In this document: in pieces, positions 52,740-60,811 of the stretch | Layout: each line of letters starts with the position of its first letter | Numbering within the stretch: the first letter of the stretch is position 1 | Assembly (NCBI GenBank): GCA_900540375.1 | Contig: UQFS01000018.1 | Location: 1 to 64,000 of the forward strand | Direction of reading: 5' to 3' | Source of the DNA: an uncultured Prevotella sp. | GTDB lineage: Bacteria; Bacteroidota; Bacteroidia; Bacteroidales; Bacteroidaceae | Length of the DNA stretch: 64,000 nucleotides | The notes under the pieces: generated by a model | What the model was told of the DNA's origin: nothing | Databases searched by the model: none | Seen by the model: the letters and a program-made list of their open reading frames with translations, nothing else | Program-made: the position numbers and the translations under genes

Positions 52740-52874
52740 ATGAGTAATGAAAGATTGGTTTATAGTCTAATAAGAAAGCGAGGTAAAAAGATGTATGTAA
52801 TGATGATGAGTCTCATGTGTGCAGCAAGTGCTGCCGCATGGATGTGGGCAGAGAACAATGGCATGCGCCTTTAG
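52740..52874 (+). CDS. 44-residue single-span membrane micropeptide
   Basis: A short frame: MSNERLVYSLIRKRGKK, then a hydrophobic Met/Ala-rich span (MYVMMMSLMCAASAAAWMWA) and a short tail AENNGMRL. The positive N-terminal part followed by one membrane-length segment is typical of small inner-membrane proteins or signal-anchors. The ATG at 52740 follows AAAAGGTAAAAGA. An in-frame stop lies just upstream (TGA at 52728), so the frame cannot be longer. Support is its location at the end of the leader, the clear topology and a terminator at 52935. It is not a known family to me, and expression is unproven. A shorter start at Met18 (52791) is possible. Confidence 0.5.
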   Translation: MSNERLVYSLIRKRGKKMYVMMMSLMCAASAAAWMWAENNGMRL

Positions 52875-52934
52875 TTCCCCCACACGATTGGAAGGAGAAT
52901 AGCATAGAAAATTGATATTAACAGATATAACGAG

Positions 52935-52967
52935 AGCGGTGTTCCAGTATATGGGACACCGCTTTTT
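52935..52967 (+). terminator. Terminator of the leader/micropeptide transcript
   Basis: AGCGGTGT (52935-52942) pairs with ACACCGCT (52955-52962), followed by a T-run, 60 bases after the micropeptide stop. It closes a transcription unit that starts at about 52333. Confidence 0.78.
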
Positions 52968-52988
52968 GGTTATTTGGCGGATTCTGTG

Positions 52989-52996
52989 TACCTTTG
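52989..52996 (+). promoter_or_regulatory. Promoter -7 box of the MATE gene
   Basis: TACCTTTG followed by CA matches TAnnTTTG, 20 bases before the ATG at 53017. Confidence 0.72.
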
Positions 52997-53016
52997 CAGT
53001 ATAATCAAAGAGTAGT

Positions 53017-54456
53017 ATGTTCAGCAATAAGAAGAGTGAGGCCTTGTTGGCCAAGATCCGTGAAGGAGCCCCGTTGATGGGCAGCGAGAAGCTGCGGCTC
53101 ATCGTGGAGTTGAGTATTCCTTCCATCCTGGCCCAGATCACCAGCGTGCTGATGTTTTATATCGACGCCTCCATGGTGGGCTCGTTGGGCACCGAGGCCA
53201 GTGCGGCTATCGGATTGGTGGAGCCGGCCTCATGGCTTTTCGGTTCGCTGACGGCTGCCGCATCGATGGGGTTTGCCGTGCAGGTGGCCCATTTCATTGG
53301 TGCCAATGACTTCCGTCAGGCCCGTCGCGTGATGAAGCACGGCTATCTGTTTTGCTTCGTCTTCTCGTTGGTGCTCATGGCTGTGGCCTGTGGCGTGTCC
53401 GGCCCGCTGCCCCGTTGGTTAGGTGGCGGCAGTGACATCCAGCTCGACGCCTCGGCCTATTTCCTCATCTTCTCGTTGGCCGCTCCGTTCTTCATGATGG
53501 AGAACCTGTCCTCAGCCATGCTCAAGTCGAGTGGCGACATGCGGCGGCCGAGTTCCATCGCCGCGCTGGCCTGTGTCCTCGACGTGGTTTTCAACTTCCT
53601 GCTCATCTTCCCTTCGCGCACCATGAACGTGTTGGGTATGGACATCCCACTCTGGGGTGCCGGTCTGCGCGTGGAGGGAGCAGCCTTGGGTACATCGTTG
53701 GCCTACGCTGTCACCTCGCTGATCCTCGTGTGGTTTAACGTGCGCCGCAGTCCCATCCTGGCTTGGCATCTCGACCGCGAGCGTTTTGTCTGGCAGCCGG
53801 AGTATGTGATGAAAGCCTTGAAAATCAGTGCGCCGATGGCTCTGCAATATGTGCTGATGAACGGCGCGCAGATTGTTTCCACGATGATCGTCGCCCCTTT
53901 GGGCAATGTGTCCATCGCCGCCAACTCGTTTGCCGTGACGGCCGAGAGCCTATGCTACATGCCAGGCTACGGTATCGGCGACGCTGCCTCCACGCTTGTC
54001 GGTCAGACCTTTGGTGCCGGCCGCCGTGATCTCTGCCGCAGCTTTGCCTGGCTGACCATCGGCTTGGGCATGGGCGTGATGGCACTGATGGGCGTGGTGA
54101 TGTATGTCTTCGCCCCCGAGATGATCAGCTTCCTCACCCCCGTGGTGGCCATCCGCGAGCTGGGAACGCGTGTGCTGCGTATCGAGGCTTTTGCCGAGCC
54201 TTTCTTTGCGGCCAGCATTGTGGCCTTCCGTGTCTGCCTCGGCGCCGGCGATACACTCAAACCGGCTGTGATGAACCTCGCCTCAATGTGGTGCGTGCGC
54301 CTGACGCTCGCCTATCTCCTGAGTCAGCACTATGGACTCGTAGGCGTGTGGGTGGCTATGGCGCTGGAGCTCACCTTCCGTGGATGCATCTTCCTCGTCC
54401 GCATTGCACGCGGGCGGTGGTACTTGAAACCGCAGCCCGCAAAGGCAGAATCATAA
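53017..54456 (+). CDS. MATE family multidrug/toxin exporter
   Basis: A 479-residue membrane protein with about twelve helices arranged as two related halves, the MATE layout. Recognisable segments are LRLIVELSIPSILAQITSVLMFYIDASMVG at the start (cation-coupled exporter N-lobe) and ALQYVLMNGAQIVSTMIVAPLGNVSIAANS at the start of the second half. It extrudes organic cations, drugs or metabolites in exchange for Na+ or protons; the substrate is not predictable. It has its own promoter. The M13 peptidase gene follows after 30 bases. Confidence 0.9.
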   Translation: MFSNKKSEALLAKIREGAPLMGSEKLRLIVELSIPSILAQITSVLMFYIDASMVGSLGTEASAAIGLVEPASWLFGSLTAAASMGFAVQVAHFIGANDFRQARRVMKHGYLFCFVFSLVLMAVACGVSGPLPRWLGGGSDIQLDASAYFLIFSLAAPFFMMENLSSAMLKSSGDMRRPSSIAALACVLDVVFNFLLIFPSRTMNVLGMDIPLWGAGLRVEGAALGTSLAYAVTSLILVWFNVRRSPILAWHLDRERFVWQPEYVMKALKISAPMALQYVLMNGAQIVSTMIVAPLGNVSIAANSFAVTAESLCYMPGYGIGDAASTLVGQTFGAGRRDLCRSFAWLTIGLGMGVMALMGVVMYVFAPEMISFLTPVVAIRELGTRVLRIEAFAEPFFAASIVAFRVCLGAGDTLKPAVMNLASMWCVRLTLAYLLSQHYGLVGVWVAMALELTFRGCIFLVRIARGRWYLKPQPAKAES

Positions 54457-54486
54457 GAATATATTTTTCATTTTAAATAAACACAC

Positions 54487-56511
54487 ATGAAAAGACAAAT
54501 CGTATTGTTGAGTCTGGCACTCGCCTGCACAGGTGCTTTCGCCCAGACTCCCACGTCGGGTATCGACCGCAACAACCTCGATACCTCGGTGCGTCCCGGT
54601 GACGACTTCTATCACTATGCCGCCGGTGGTTGGCTCAAGAGCCATCCCTTGGATGCTGAGCATCCTGAGAACGGAGCATTCATCGACCTTGAGGAACTCA
54701 ACCAGAAGCGTATCCAGGAGCTCATTCTCCTGTATGCCAACCAGCCACAGAAGCAGGGCACGCTCGGGCAGAAGATCGGATCGCTCTACAATCTGATGAT
54801 GGACAGCGTGCGCCTCAACCGTGAGGGATGGGCTCCGCTGAAGCCGACGCTCGCCCGTATCGCCGCCATCAAGAACACACGCGAGTATCAGATCGTCACC
54901 GCAGCGCTCGACCGCAATGGCGAGGGCACGATGATGTTTGGCATCGGCGTGGACGCTGACCAACGCAACGCCGCATGGAACCTTGTAAACATCGGACAGG
55001 GCGGACTCGGACTGGGCACGCGCGACTATTATGTCTCAGATGATCCCGACAAGAAGAAGGTGCTCGAGGCCTACAAAACCTATCTGACTCATCTCTTCCA
55101 GCTCGTTGGCAACGATGAGGCTAAGGCCAAGAGCAAGATGCAAAAAGTGCTCGACATTGAGACTGAGATCGCCAAGGCCAGCTATGACGAGGTGAAGCTC
55201 CGCGATGTCGACGGCAACTATCATAAGATGAGCTATACCGAGCTCGTCGATCAGTTCCCCGGTATCGACTGGGGCAATGTGATGCTGGCCAGTGGCATGC
55301 CTGCCATCGACAGCATCGACGTGGCACAGCCCGAACCGATCCACGAGGTGGAGAAGATCTTGGCCGACACGCCGCTTGAGGATCTGAAGACCTATGCTGA
55401 GGCTAAGGTCATCAGTGGTGCTTCCAGTCAGCTCAGTGATGCTTTCCGCAAGGAGGCTTTTCAACTCAGTGCCGCGCTGAGTGGTGTCAGGCAGGACCGC
55501 CCGCGCTGGAAGCGTGCCGTAGGCCTGGTCAGCGGTACACTCGGTGAGGCTATCGGCAAGCTCTATGTCGAGAAGTACTTCCCAGAGAGCTCCAAGAAGA
55601 AGATGCTCGACCTTATCCACAACCTGCAAACGGCACTCGCGCAGCGCATCGATGCCGCCACCTGGATGGGGTCGGCCACCAAGGCTCAGGCCAAGGACAA
55701 GCTTCAGAACTTTATCATCAAGATCGGTTATCCCGACAAGTGGAAAGACTACAGCGGACTGCAGGTGGTGGACTCGCTGAGCCTCTACGAGAATCTGCAG
55801 CACATCGCCCGTTGGGCTACCGACAAATATATCGCCGAGAAGGTCAACAAGAAAGTCGACAAGATGGAGTGGGGCATGACACCGCAGACCATCAACGCCT
55901 ACTACAACCCGACAACCAACGAGATCTGCTTCCCCGCAGCCATCCTGCAGCCGCCGTTCTTTGACCCGAACGCTGACGACGCAGTGAACTATGGTGCCAT
56001 CGGCGGCGTCATCGGACACGAGATGAGCCACGGCTTCGACGACCAGGGATCGCAGTTTGACAAGAACGGCAACCAGCACGACTGGTGGACAGCACAGGAC
56101 AAGAAGAACTTCAACGCACGCACAAAGGTGCTGGCCGATAACTTCTCTCACTTCGAGGTGCTTCCAGGCGTGAAGATCAACGGTGAGCAGACCCTCGGCG
56201 AGAACATCGGCGACAACGGCGGACTCAACATTGCCTTCACCGCCCTGCAAAACAGCATGAAGCAGCATCCGCTGACCACCATCGATGGCTTCACGCCTGA
56301 ACAGCGCTTCTTCCTGGCCTGGGGTCGTGTATGGGCGTCGAATATGACACCGGAGGTGATCCGCTATCTCATCACAGCCGACGTCCACTCTCCCAACATG
56401 GCCCGTGTCAATGCCGCTCTGCCACAGATCGACGCCTGGTACAAGGCCTTCGGCGTGAAGAAGGGTGACAAGCTGTTCTTGCCCAAGAACAAGCGTGCTC
56501 ATATCTGGTAA
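54487..56511 (+). CDS. pepO: M13 family zinc metallopeptidase (PepO-like)
   Basis: A 674-residue exported peptidase of the neprilysin class. It has a signal peptide MKRQIVLLSLALACTGAFAQ, the M13 N-terminal domain (NNLDTSVRPGDDFYHYAAGGWLK) and the zinc site HEMSH with His511 and His515. The second site GENIGDNGGL supplies the Glu ligand and Asp, and the family ending is KLFLPKNKRAHIW (CxxW equivalent without Cys). The substrates are short peptides in the periplasm. The spacing to the MATE gene is short, so cotranscription is possible. The usual start NAYYNPTTNEICFPAAILQPPFFD motif is intact. Confidence 0.93.
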   Translation: MKRQIVLLSLALACTGAFAQTPTSGIDRNNLDTSVRPGDDFYHYAAGGWLKSHPLDAEHPENGAFIDLEELNQKRIQELILLYANQPQKQGTLGQKIGSLYNLMMDSVRLNREGWAPLKPTLARIAAIKNTREYQIVTAALDRNGEGTMMFGIGVDADQRNAAWNLVNIGQGGLGLGTRDYYVSDDPDKKKVLEAYKTYLTHLFQLVGNDEAKAKSKMQKVLDIETEIAKASYDEVKLRDVDGNYHKMSYTELVDQFPGIDWGNVMLASGMPAIDSIDVAQPEPIHEVEKILADTPLEDLKTYAEAKVISGASSQLSDAFRKEAFQLSAALSGVRQDRPRWKRAVGLVSGTLGEAIGKLYVEKYFPESSKKKMLDLIHNLQTALAQRIDAATWMGSATKAQAKDKLQNFIIKIGYPDKWKDYSGLQVVDSLSLYENLQHIARWATDKYIAEKVNKKVDKMEWGMTPQTINAYYNPTTNEICFPAAILQPPFFDPNADDAVNYGAIGGVIGHEMSHGFDDQGSQFDKNGNQHDWWTAQDKKNFNARTKVLADNFSHFEVLPGVKINGEQTLGENIGDNGGLNIAFTALQNSMKQHPLTTIDGFTPEQRFFLAWGRVWASNMTPEVIRYLITADVHSPNMARVNAALPQIDAWYKAFGVKKGDKLFLPKNKRAHIW

Positions 56512-56563
56512 ACAATTGCTAAAATCCAGTTTTGTTGGATAAACTGACAAAAAACGGCCTCTG

Positions 56564-56825
56564 AGAATCGATTCTTTGCGACGAAGTGGCCTCTTGACCG
56601 CAAATTTTCGAATTTTGAGAGGTTTTTAGTAAGTTGTTGACAGTCAGCAGATTGTAAGTATTTGGCAATTTTTTGCCGAAGAAATCGTTGAGATACTTCG
56701 GTCAGAAAGGTACTTTGACCGAAAATTCTCTAGAGAATTTTTGATGAAACAGCCTTGATGACCCGGTCATCAAGGCTGTTTCATAACGAGAAAAGGGTGA
56801 TTTGACCATGTCAAATCACCCTTTT
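56564..56825. repeat. Run of perfect palindromes
   Basis: Four inverted repeats follow one another downstream of pepO. They are AGAATCGATTCT at 56564-56575; AAAATTCTCTAGAGAATTTT at 56722-56741; a 20-bp stem with a one-base centre (arms 56744-56763 and 56765-56784, starting ATGAAACAGCC); and a 16-bp stem (56791-56806 with 56810-56825, starting AAAAGGGTGATT). The last has A/T flanks like a bidirectional terminator. No complete gene lies between them and dnaK, so the terminators appear orphaned. Confidence 0.8.
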
Positions 56826-56952
56826 CTATGCATCATCAAGCAAAAAGCATGGAAAAACGCTTGCTTTTGCTCTTGACCACTCTGTTTTGCTGATGCTCTC
56901 ATCTCTAGAATGAGTGCTCAAGTAGAGGGACTTTTGTCAAGATGCTTTTCGC

Positions 56953-57144
56953 CTATTCCCAGAGATTCTTAGGCTTTGCCACAGTCTCCCATGGGTTGTC
57001 GTCTTGCCAATTGACGTGAAGATGAACAAAGGCTGAGGCAACATCCGACGCAAACTCGGGCTGAATACTGACGACGATCTGCGCGAGACTTTGACAAAAC
57101 GGCTCAATGCCTGACGTACTTTCTTGATAGCGTGTGACATTATG
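56953..57144 (-). pseudogene. C-terminal gene remnant without start
   Basis: A 63-codon minus-strand frame between a TGA (57147-57145) and a TAG (56955-56953) contains no ATG but reads like a genuine protein end: QESTSGIEPFCQSLAQIVVS, then EFASDVASAFVHLHVNWQ, then DDNPWETVAKPKNLWE. Aromatic and hydrophobic spacing is protein-like. It is probably the 3' remnant of a lost gene. I do not recognise the family. An overlapping frame of 92 codons looks random and was rejected. The rest of the 740 bases between pepO and dnaK holds only the palindromes. Confidence 0.3.
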
Positions 57145-57252
57145 TCATATCTCCCACCATTCCTCCTGCCGTTGGCACATGCTTTGTTATTTAAGGGGCG
57201 GGCAATTAAGTCCAATAGTTAACATCGAATAATAAATAAAATATATACTATT

Positions 57253-59193
57253 ATGGGAAAGATTATTGGAATCGACTTAGGTACTACCAACAGCTGTGTG
57301 GCTGTTTTTGAAGGCAATGAGCCTGTAGTAATCGCTAACTCCGAAGGCAAGCGTACAACGCCGTCTGTTGTGGGCTTCGTCAAGGATGGTGAGCGCAAGA
57401 TTGGTGATCCGGCAAAGCGTCAGGCTATCACCAACCCAAAGAACACTGTGTACTCCATCAAGCGTTTTATGGGTGAGACCTACGAGCAGAGCCGCAAGGA
57501 GGCTGAGCGTGTACCTTACAACGTGATCAACGACAACGGCTATCCTAAGGTGCAGATCGAGGGTGCAGCACATCCTTACACACCGCAGGAGATCTCCGCC
57601 ATGATCCTGCAGAAGATGAAGAAGACCGCTGAGGACTATCTCGGCCAGGAGGTCAATGAGGCTGTCATCACCGTGCCTGCTTACTTCTCCGACTCGCAGC
57701 GTCAGGCTACTAAGGAGGCTGGTGAGATCGCCGGTCTGAAGGTGCGTCGTATCGTCAACGAGCCTACGGCTGCCGCACTGGCTTACGGTGTCGACAAGGC
57801 TAACAAGGATATGAAGATCGCTGTCTTCGACCTTGGTGGTGGTACGTTCGATATCTCTATCCTTGAGTTCGGTGGCGGTGTGTTTGAGGTGCTCGCTACC
57901 AATGGTGATACCCACTTAGGTGGTGATGACTTCGATCAGGTGATCATCGACTGGCTGGCCAACGGCTTCAAGGCCGACGAGGGCATCGATCTGACCAAGG
58001 ATCCTATGGCTATGCAACGCTTGAAGGAGGCTGCTGAGAAGGCAAAGATTGAGTTGAGCTCTACAACTTCCACTGAGATCAATCTGCCTTATATCTCTGC
58101 TGAGGGTGGTGTGCCTAAGCACTTGGTGAAGACACTGACACGTGCTCAGTTCGAGCAGCTCGCTCACGACCTGATTCAGAAGTGTCTGGTACCTTGCCAG
58201 AACGCGATCCGCGACGCTAAGCTCTCTACGAGCGATATCGACGAGGTGATCCTCGTGGGTGGTTCCAGCCGTATTCCTGCTGTGCAGACATTGGTGAAGA
58301 ACTACTTCGGCAAGGAGCCTTCTAAGGGTGTCAACCCCGATGAGGTCGTCGCTGTGGGGGCTGCTATCCAGGGTGCTATCCTCAACAACGAGAAGGGTGC
58401 CGGCGACATCGTGCTGCTCGATGTCACTCCGTTGACCCTCGGTATCGAGACCATGGGTGGCGTGATGACCAAGTTGATCGATGCCAACACGACCATTCCT
58501 TGCAAGAAGAGCCAAGTATTCTCTACCGCTGTTGATAACCAGACTGCCGTGACTATTCATGTGCTGCAGGGTGAGCGCCCAATGGCTGCTCAGAACAAGA
58601 GCATCGGTCAGTTCAACCTCGAAGGCATTGCACCGGCCCGTCGTGGTGTTCCGCAGATCGAGGTGACCTTCGATATCGATGCCAACGGTATTCTGAACGT
58701 CAGCGCTAAGGATAAGGCTACCGGCAAGGAGCAGAAGATCCGCATCGAGGCTTCCAGCGGCTTGAGCCAGGACGAGATCGAGCGCATGAGAGCTGAGGCC
58801 AAGGCCAATGAGAATGCTGATAAGCAGGAGCGTGAGAAAGTGGACAAGCTCAACCAGGCTGACTCCATGATCTTCACCACCGAGAACTTCCTCAAGGACA
58901 ATGCCGACAAGATCCCGGCTGACAAGAAGCCGGCCATCGAGGATGCTCTTAACAAGTTGAAGGATGCTCACAAGGCTGCCGATGTGGCTGCCATCGACAC
59001 GGCCATGGCAGCTCTGAACACTGCTGTTCAGGATGCTTCGGCTCAGATGTACGGTCAGGGTGGCGCTCAGCCGGGTGCCGGCCAGGGCTTCCAGGGTGGC
59101 GCCGGTGCTGGCGCAGGCGCAGGTGCTGGTCAGCAGAGCGACTCGAAGAGCGACGACAATATCCAGGACGCCGACTTCGAGGAGGTTAAATAA
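57253..59193 (+). CDS. dnaK: Molecular chaperone DnaK (Hsp70)
   Basis: The 646-residue Hsp70 starts with the nucleotide-binding signature IGIDLGTTNSCVAV. It continues with FDLGGGTFDISIL and VILVGGSSRIPAVQ, all in the ATPase domain. The substrate-binding domain starts at about 390 (LLDVTPLTLGIETMGGVMTKLI), followed by the helical lid and a Gly/Gln/Ala-rich C-terminal tail before the end motif DADFEEVK. It folds nascent and stressed proteins with DnaJ and GrpE, which are not in this window. A clear TAnnTTTG box is not seen upstream. A terminator follows. Confidence 0.97.
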   Translation: MGKIIGIDLGTTNSCVAVFEGNEPVVIANSEGKRTTPSVVGFVKDGERKIGDPAKRQAITNPKNTVYSIKRFMGETYEQSRKEAERVPYNVINDNGYPKVQIEGAAHPYTPQEISAMILQKMKKTAEDYLGQEVNEAVITVPAYFSDSQRQATKEAGEIAGLKVRRIVNEPTAAALAYGVDKANKDMKIAVFDLGGGTFDISILEFGGGVFEVLATNGDTHLGGDDFDQVIIDWLANGFKADEGIDLTKDPMAMQRLKEAAEKAKIELSSTTSTEINLPYISAEGGVPKHLVKTLTRAQFEQLAHDLIQKCLVPCQNAIRDAKLSTSDIDEVILVGGSSRIPAVQTLVKNYFGKEPSKGVNPDEVVAVGAAIQGAILNNEKGAGDIVLLDVTPLTLGIETMGGVMTKLIDANTTIPCKKSQVFSTAVDNQTAVTIHVLQGERPMAAQNKSIGQFNLEGIAPARRGVPQIEVTFDIDANGILNVSAKDKATGKEQKIRIEASSGLSQDEIERMRAEAKANENADKQEREKVDKLNQADSMIFTTENFLKDNADKIPADKKPAIEDALNKLKDAHKAADVAAIDTAMAALNTAVQDASAQMYGQGGAQPGAGQGFQGGAGAGAGAGAGQQSDSKSDDNIQDADFEEVK

Positions 59194-59269
59194 TCTGTTG
59201 ATAATCAACATGGTATCTGCTTGAAAAAGTTAAGTAATGCTTTGACAAGGTAGACCTGTAAAAATAGGA

Positions 59270-59305
59270 ATCCCACGCAACCATTGTGGTTACGTGGGAT
59301 TTTTG
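59270..59305 (+). terminator. Terminator after dnaK
   Basis: The stem ATCCCACG (59270-59277) with CGTGGGAT (59293-59300), extended by AACCA/TGGTT, is followed by a T-run. Confidence 0.82.
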
Positions 59306-59448
59306 TATCTATTTTGTTTACCACACTGTTTCTCTTTCCAGATTGAAATCCAGCTGGGTCTTGCAACCTCGCTTTGATAGATGACGGTCTCGTTGTTCAG
59401 GTCAATCTGCTTCATCGCTTCATGATTTTCATAAACTATTGCTTTCAA
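59290..59448 (-). pseudogene. Small gene fragment, possible remnant
   Basis: A minus-strand frame of up to 52 codons (TTG at 59448; first ATG at 59415) reads AIVYENHEAMKQIDLNNE, then TVIYQSEVARPSWISIWKEK. The middle is protein-like, but the last ten residues run into the dnaK terminator. It therefore looks like a fragment joined by chance to other sequence. No family recognised. Confidence 0.25.
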
Positions 59449-59499
59449 AGATCATACATTTATCGCTAAGATCACATTCTTATGCGCACAAGATCTACT

Positions 59500-59618
59500 G
59501 CAAAAACATGTGCAATTGCACCCAAAGTTGCATTAAAAGATCCGAAACGCTTGCCAATACAAGATATTTGCTTTACCTTTGTACCGCAAAAGCAGGTGCA
59601 ATTACCCCTAAGTTTGCA
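59500..59618 (+). repeat. Pair of direct repeats around a promoter
   Basis: A 33-base unit at 59500-59532 recurs at 59586-59618 with 26 of 33 positions identical. Both begin GCAAAA and share GTGCAATT. Between them lies a good promoter (TTG at 59551, then TACCTTTG at 59574-59581). A second -7-like box, TAAGTTTG at 59609, ends the second copy. The arrangement suggests operator sites for the short frame that follows. Confidence 0.5.
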
Positions 59619-59648
59619 GTTGATATAAATTTTCAAAAGTTTTAAGGT

Positions 59649-59813
59649 ATGGTCATCAATAGGAAACATTACGAAGATTTGCTCCTGCATAAGCCCTGTC
59701 CGAATGTTGGCTGTCCGATAAAATGTGTACCTTTGTCCATAGTTATCAAGTTTTTGTTAGCACAGACAAAGATAACGAAAAAGGCTGGATTCCAAGTGAG
59801 GAATTCAGCCTAA
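59649..59813 (+). pseudogene. N-terminal remnant, possibly of an AAA ATPase
   Basis: A 54-codon frame follows the promoter at 59574: MVINRKHYEDLLLHKPCPNV, then GCPIKC and an unrelated tail ending in AGFQVRNSA. The first 14 or so residues resemble the start of Bacteroidetes DUF4143-type AAA ATPases (an N-terminus of the form IKRKxYxxLL), but the Walker region never appears. I read it as the start of a gene whose body is gone. The family assignment is a weak inference. Confidence 0.3.
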
Positions 59814-59910
59814 TTTTTTTTTGCAAAGCAGCAGAGACAAAAAGTTTTAGCGGACACCAATAGAAAAGAATCTCATGGTGAAAGTATCGTGAACTAAATC
59901 AACAAGAACA

Positions 59911-60184
59911 ATGGAAAAGGAAATATGGGAACAGCCTGATTAGCCATCTGCTTTTACGCTGTATTGCTTTTGCTGGCTCTCTTTACCAGCTTGTCTCCCA
60001 TAAGTGAAAAGGCAAAGGTACAGGCATTGTTGCTGGAGCCGTGATATCCTTTATTGCCGTGCCACTAATGGATCATTACATTGTCGGAGTGAACAGCTTT
60101 TCAGAAGAGATACGTTACCGTGATGTACTCGTATTCATCAATGTCGTCTGCTGCTTTTGTGTCATCGTGGCTTTCATGATATAA
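59911..60184 (+). pseudogene. Frameshifted small membrane protein gene
   Basis: Three protein-like segments lie in different frames. MEKEIWEQPD ends at a TAG. LAICFYAVLLLLALFTSLSP, followed by ISEKAKVQ, is in another frame. A last segment with GIVAGAVISFIAVPLMDHYI, then SFSEEIRYRDVLVFINVVCC and FCVIVAFMI, is in a third frame ending in TAA at 60182. Together they would make a membrane protein of about 90 residues with two or three spans, now broken by at least two frameshifts. The family is not recognised. It marks this stretch as decayed accessory DNA, unless sequencing errors explain the shifts. Confidence 0.5.
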
Positions 60185-60231
60185 TATACCAGGCCATGAA
60201 AAAGAAAACTGATACGTTGGAACAAACAGGC

Positions 60232-60762
60232 CTAAACTTCAGGCAACACCTTCTTAGAATTGAGCGTTACGCTTGCCCTTTTATTCTGAACAATATTTAC
60301 CTGCCCACTATATGCAATATCAGATTCTTCATATTTCATATTGGGTCTGGCATAGTACACTTTCAGTTGATAATTGCCAGGTGTCAATTTGCTCATCTTA
60401 AAATTGACATCGTATTTACAAATACAATCAGCAAGTTCATCAAGGACATTATGATATACAATCAGGGTAATCTGATTATCCTGGTTGACAACGTTTACAT
60501 AGATATTTCTCACGGTGCAGTTAGCTGTAACATCTTCAAACGCACATTGGGCAACACCATCTTTTCCCAACTCAATGCTAAGGATCGCAGGCTTTGCATC
60601 ATTTTCCAAATAGAAATCAGGACGTGTTTCTGTTGGAGAGAGATTTAACTTACAAGTGGAGTTAGCCACATCGTAGACTCTCAAAGCATCGAGAACAACA
60701 TTCTCTGATGAACATGCTGATAATCCTATGAGGCAAATTAGGCTATAAAATACTTTTTTCAT
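60232..60762 (-). CDS. Exported lipoprotein, unknown, end of radical SAM cluster
   Basis: A 176-residue protein with a lipoprotein signal (MKKVFYSLICLIGLSAC, Cys17). The mature part is strand-rich with several cysteines (STCKLNLSP, AQCAFEDVTANCTVR, DCICKYDVNFKM), suggesting a disulfide-bearing beta-sandwich. One Ig-like repeat may be present (KLTPGNYQLKVYYARPNM, then the closing ASVTLNSKKVLPE). It lies 49 bases after the Gfo/Idh/MocA gene in the same direction, so it may be cotranscribed. I do not recognise a family. The region is visibly A+T-richer than the core genome. Confidence 0.75.
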   Translation of the reverse strand: MKKVFYSLICLIGLSACSSENVVLDALRVYDVANSTCKLNLSPTETRPDFYLENDAKPAILSIELGKDGVAQCAFEDVTANCTVRNIYVNVVNQDNQITLIVYHNVLDELADCICKYDVNFKMSKLTPGNYQLKVYYARPNMKYEESDIAYSGQVNIVQNKRASVTLNSKKVLPEV

Positions 60763-60811
60763 AATTACAAGGGATTTAGAATGTTATTATTTATATGAAC
60801 GTGATTATCTG

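Noticed and set aside
55036..56550. 504-codon open frame antisense to the M13 peptidase
   Set aside because: It is opposite a clear PepO gene with all catalytic motifs, and its own composition is not protein-like.
56849..56893. 14-codon frame reading MEKRLLLLLTTLFC
   Set aside because: It resembles a lipoprotein signal but stops at once. It is too short to support a gene.
56937..57215. 92-codon minus-strand frame upstream of dnaK
   Set aside because: Arg/Ser-rich and random in look. The overlapping frame (56953-57144) is more protein-like, so this one was dropped.
59439..59645. 68-codon rightward frame
   Set aside because: It runs through the duplicated 33-mers and the promoter box. It has no recognisable pattern and an implausible composition.
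60157..60648. 163-codon rightward frame starting MKKKTDTLEQ from its second Met
   Set aside because: It is mostly antisense to the lipoprotein gene at 60232-60762, which has a proper signal. Only the first 15 or so codons lie outside it.
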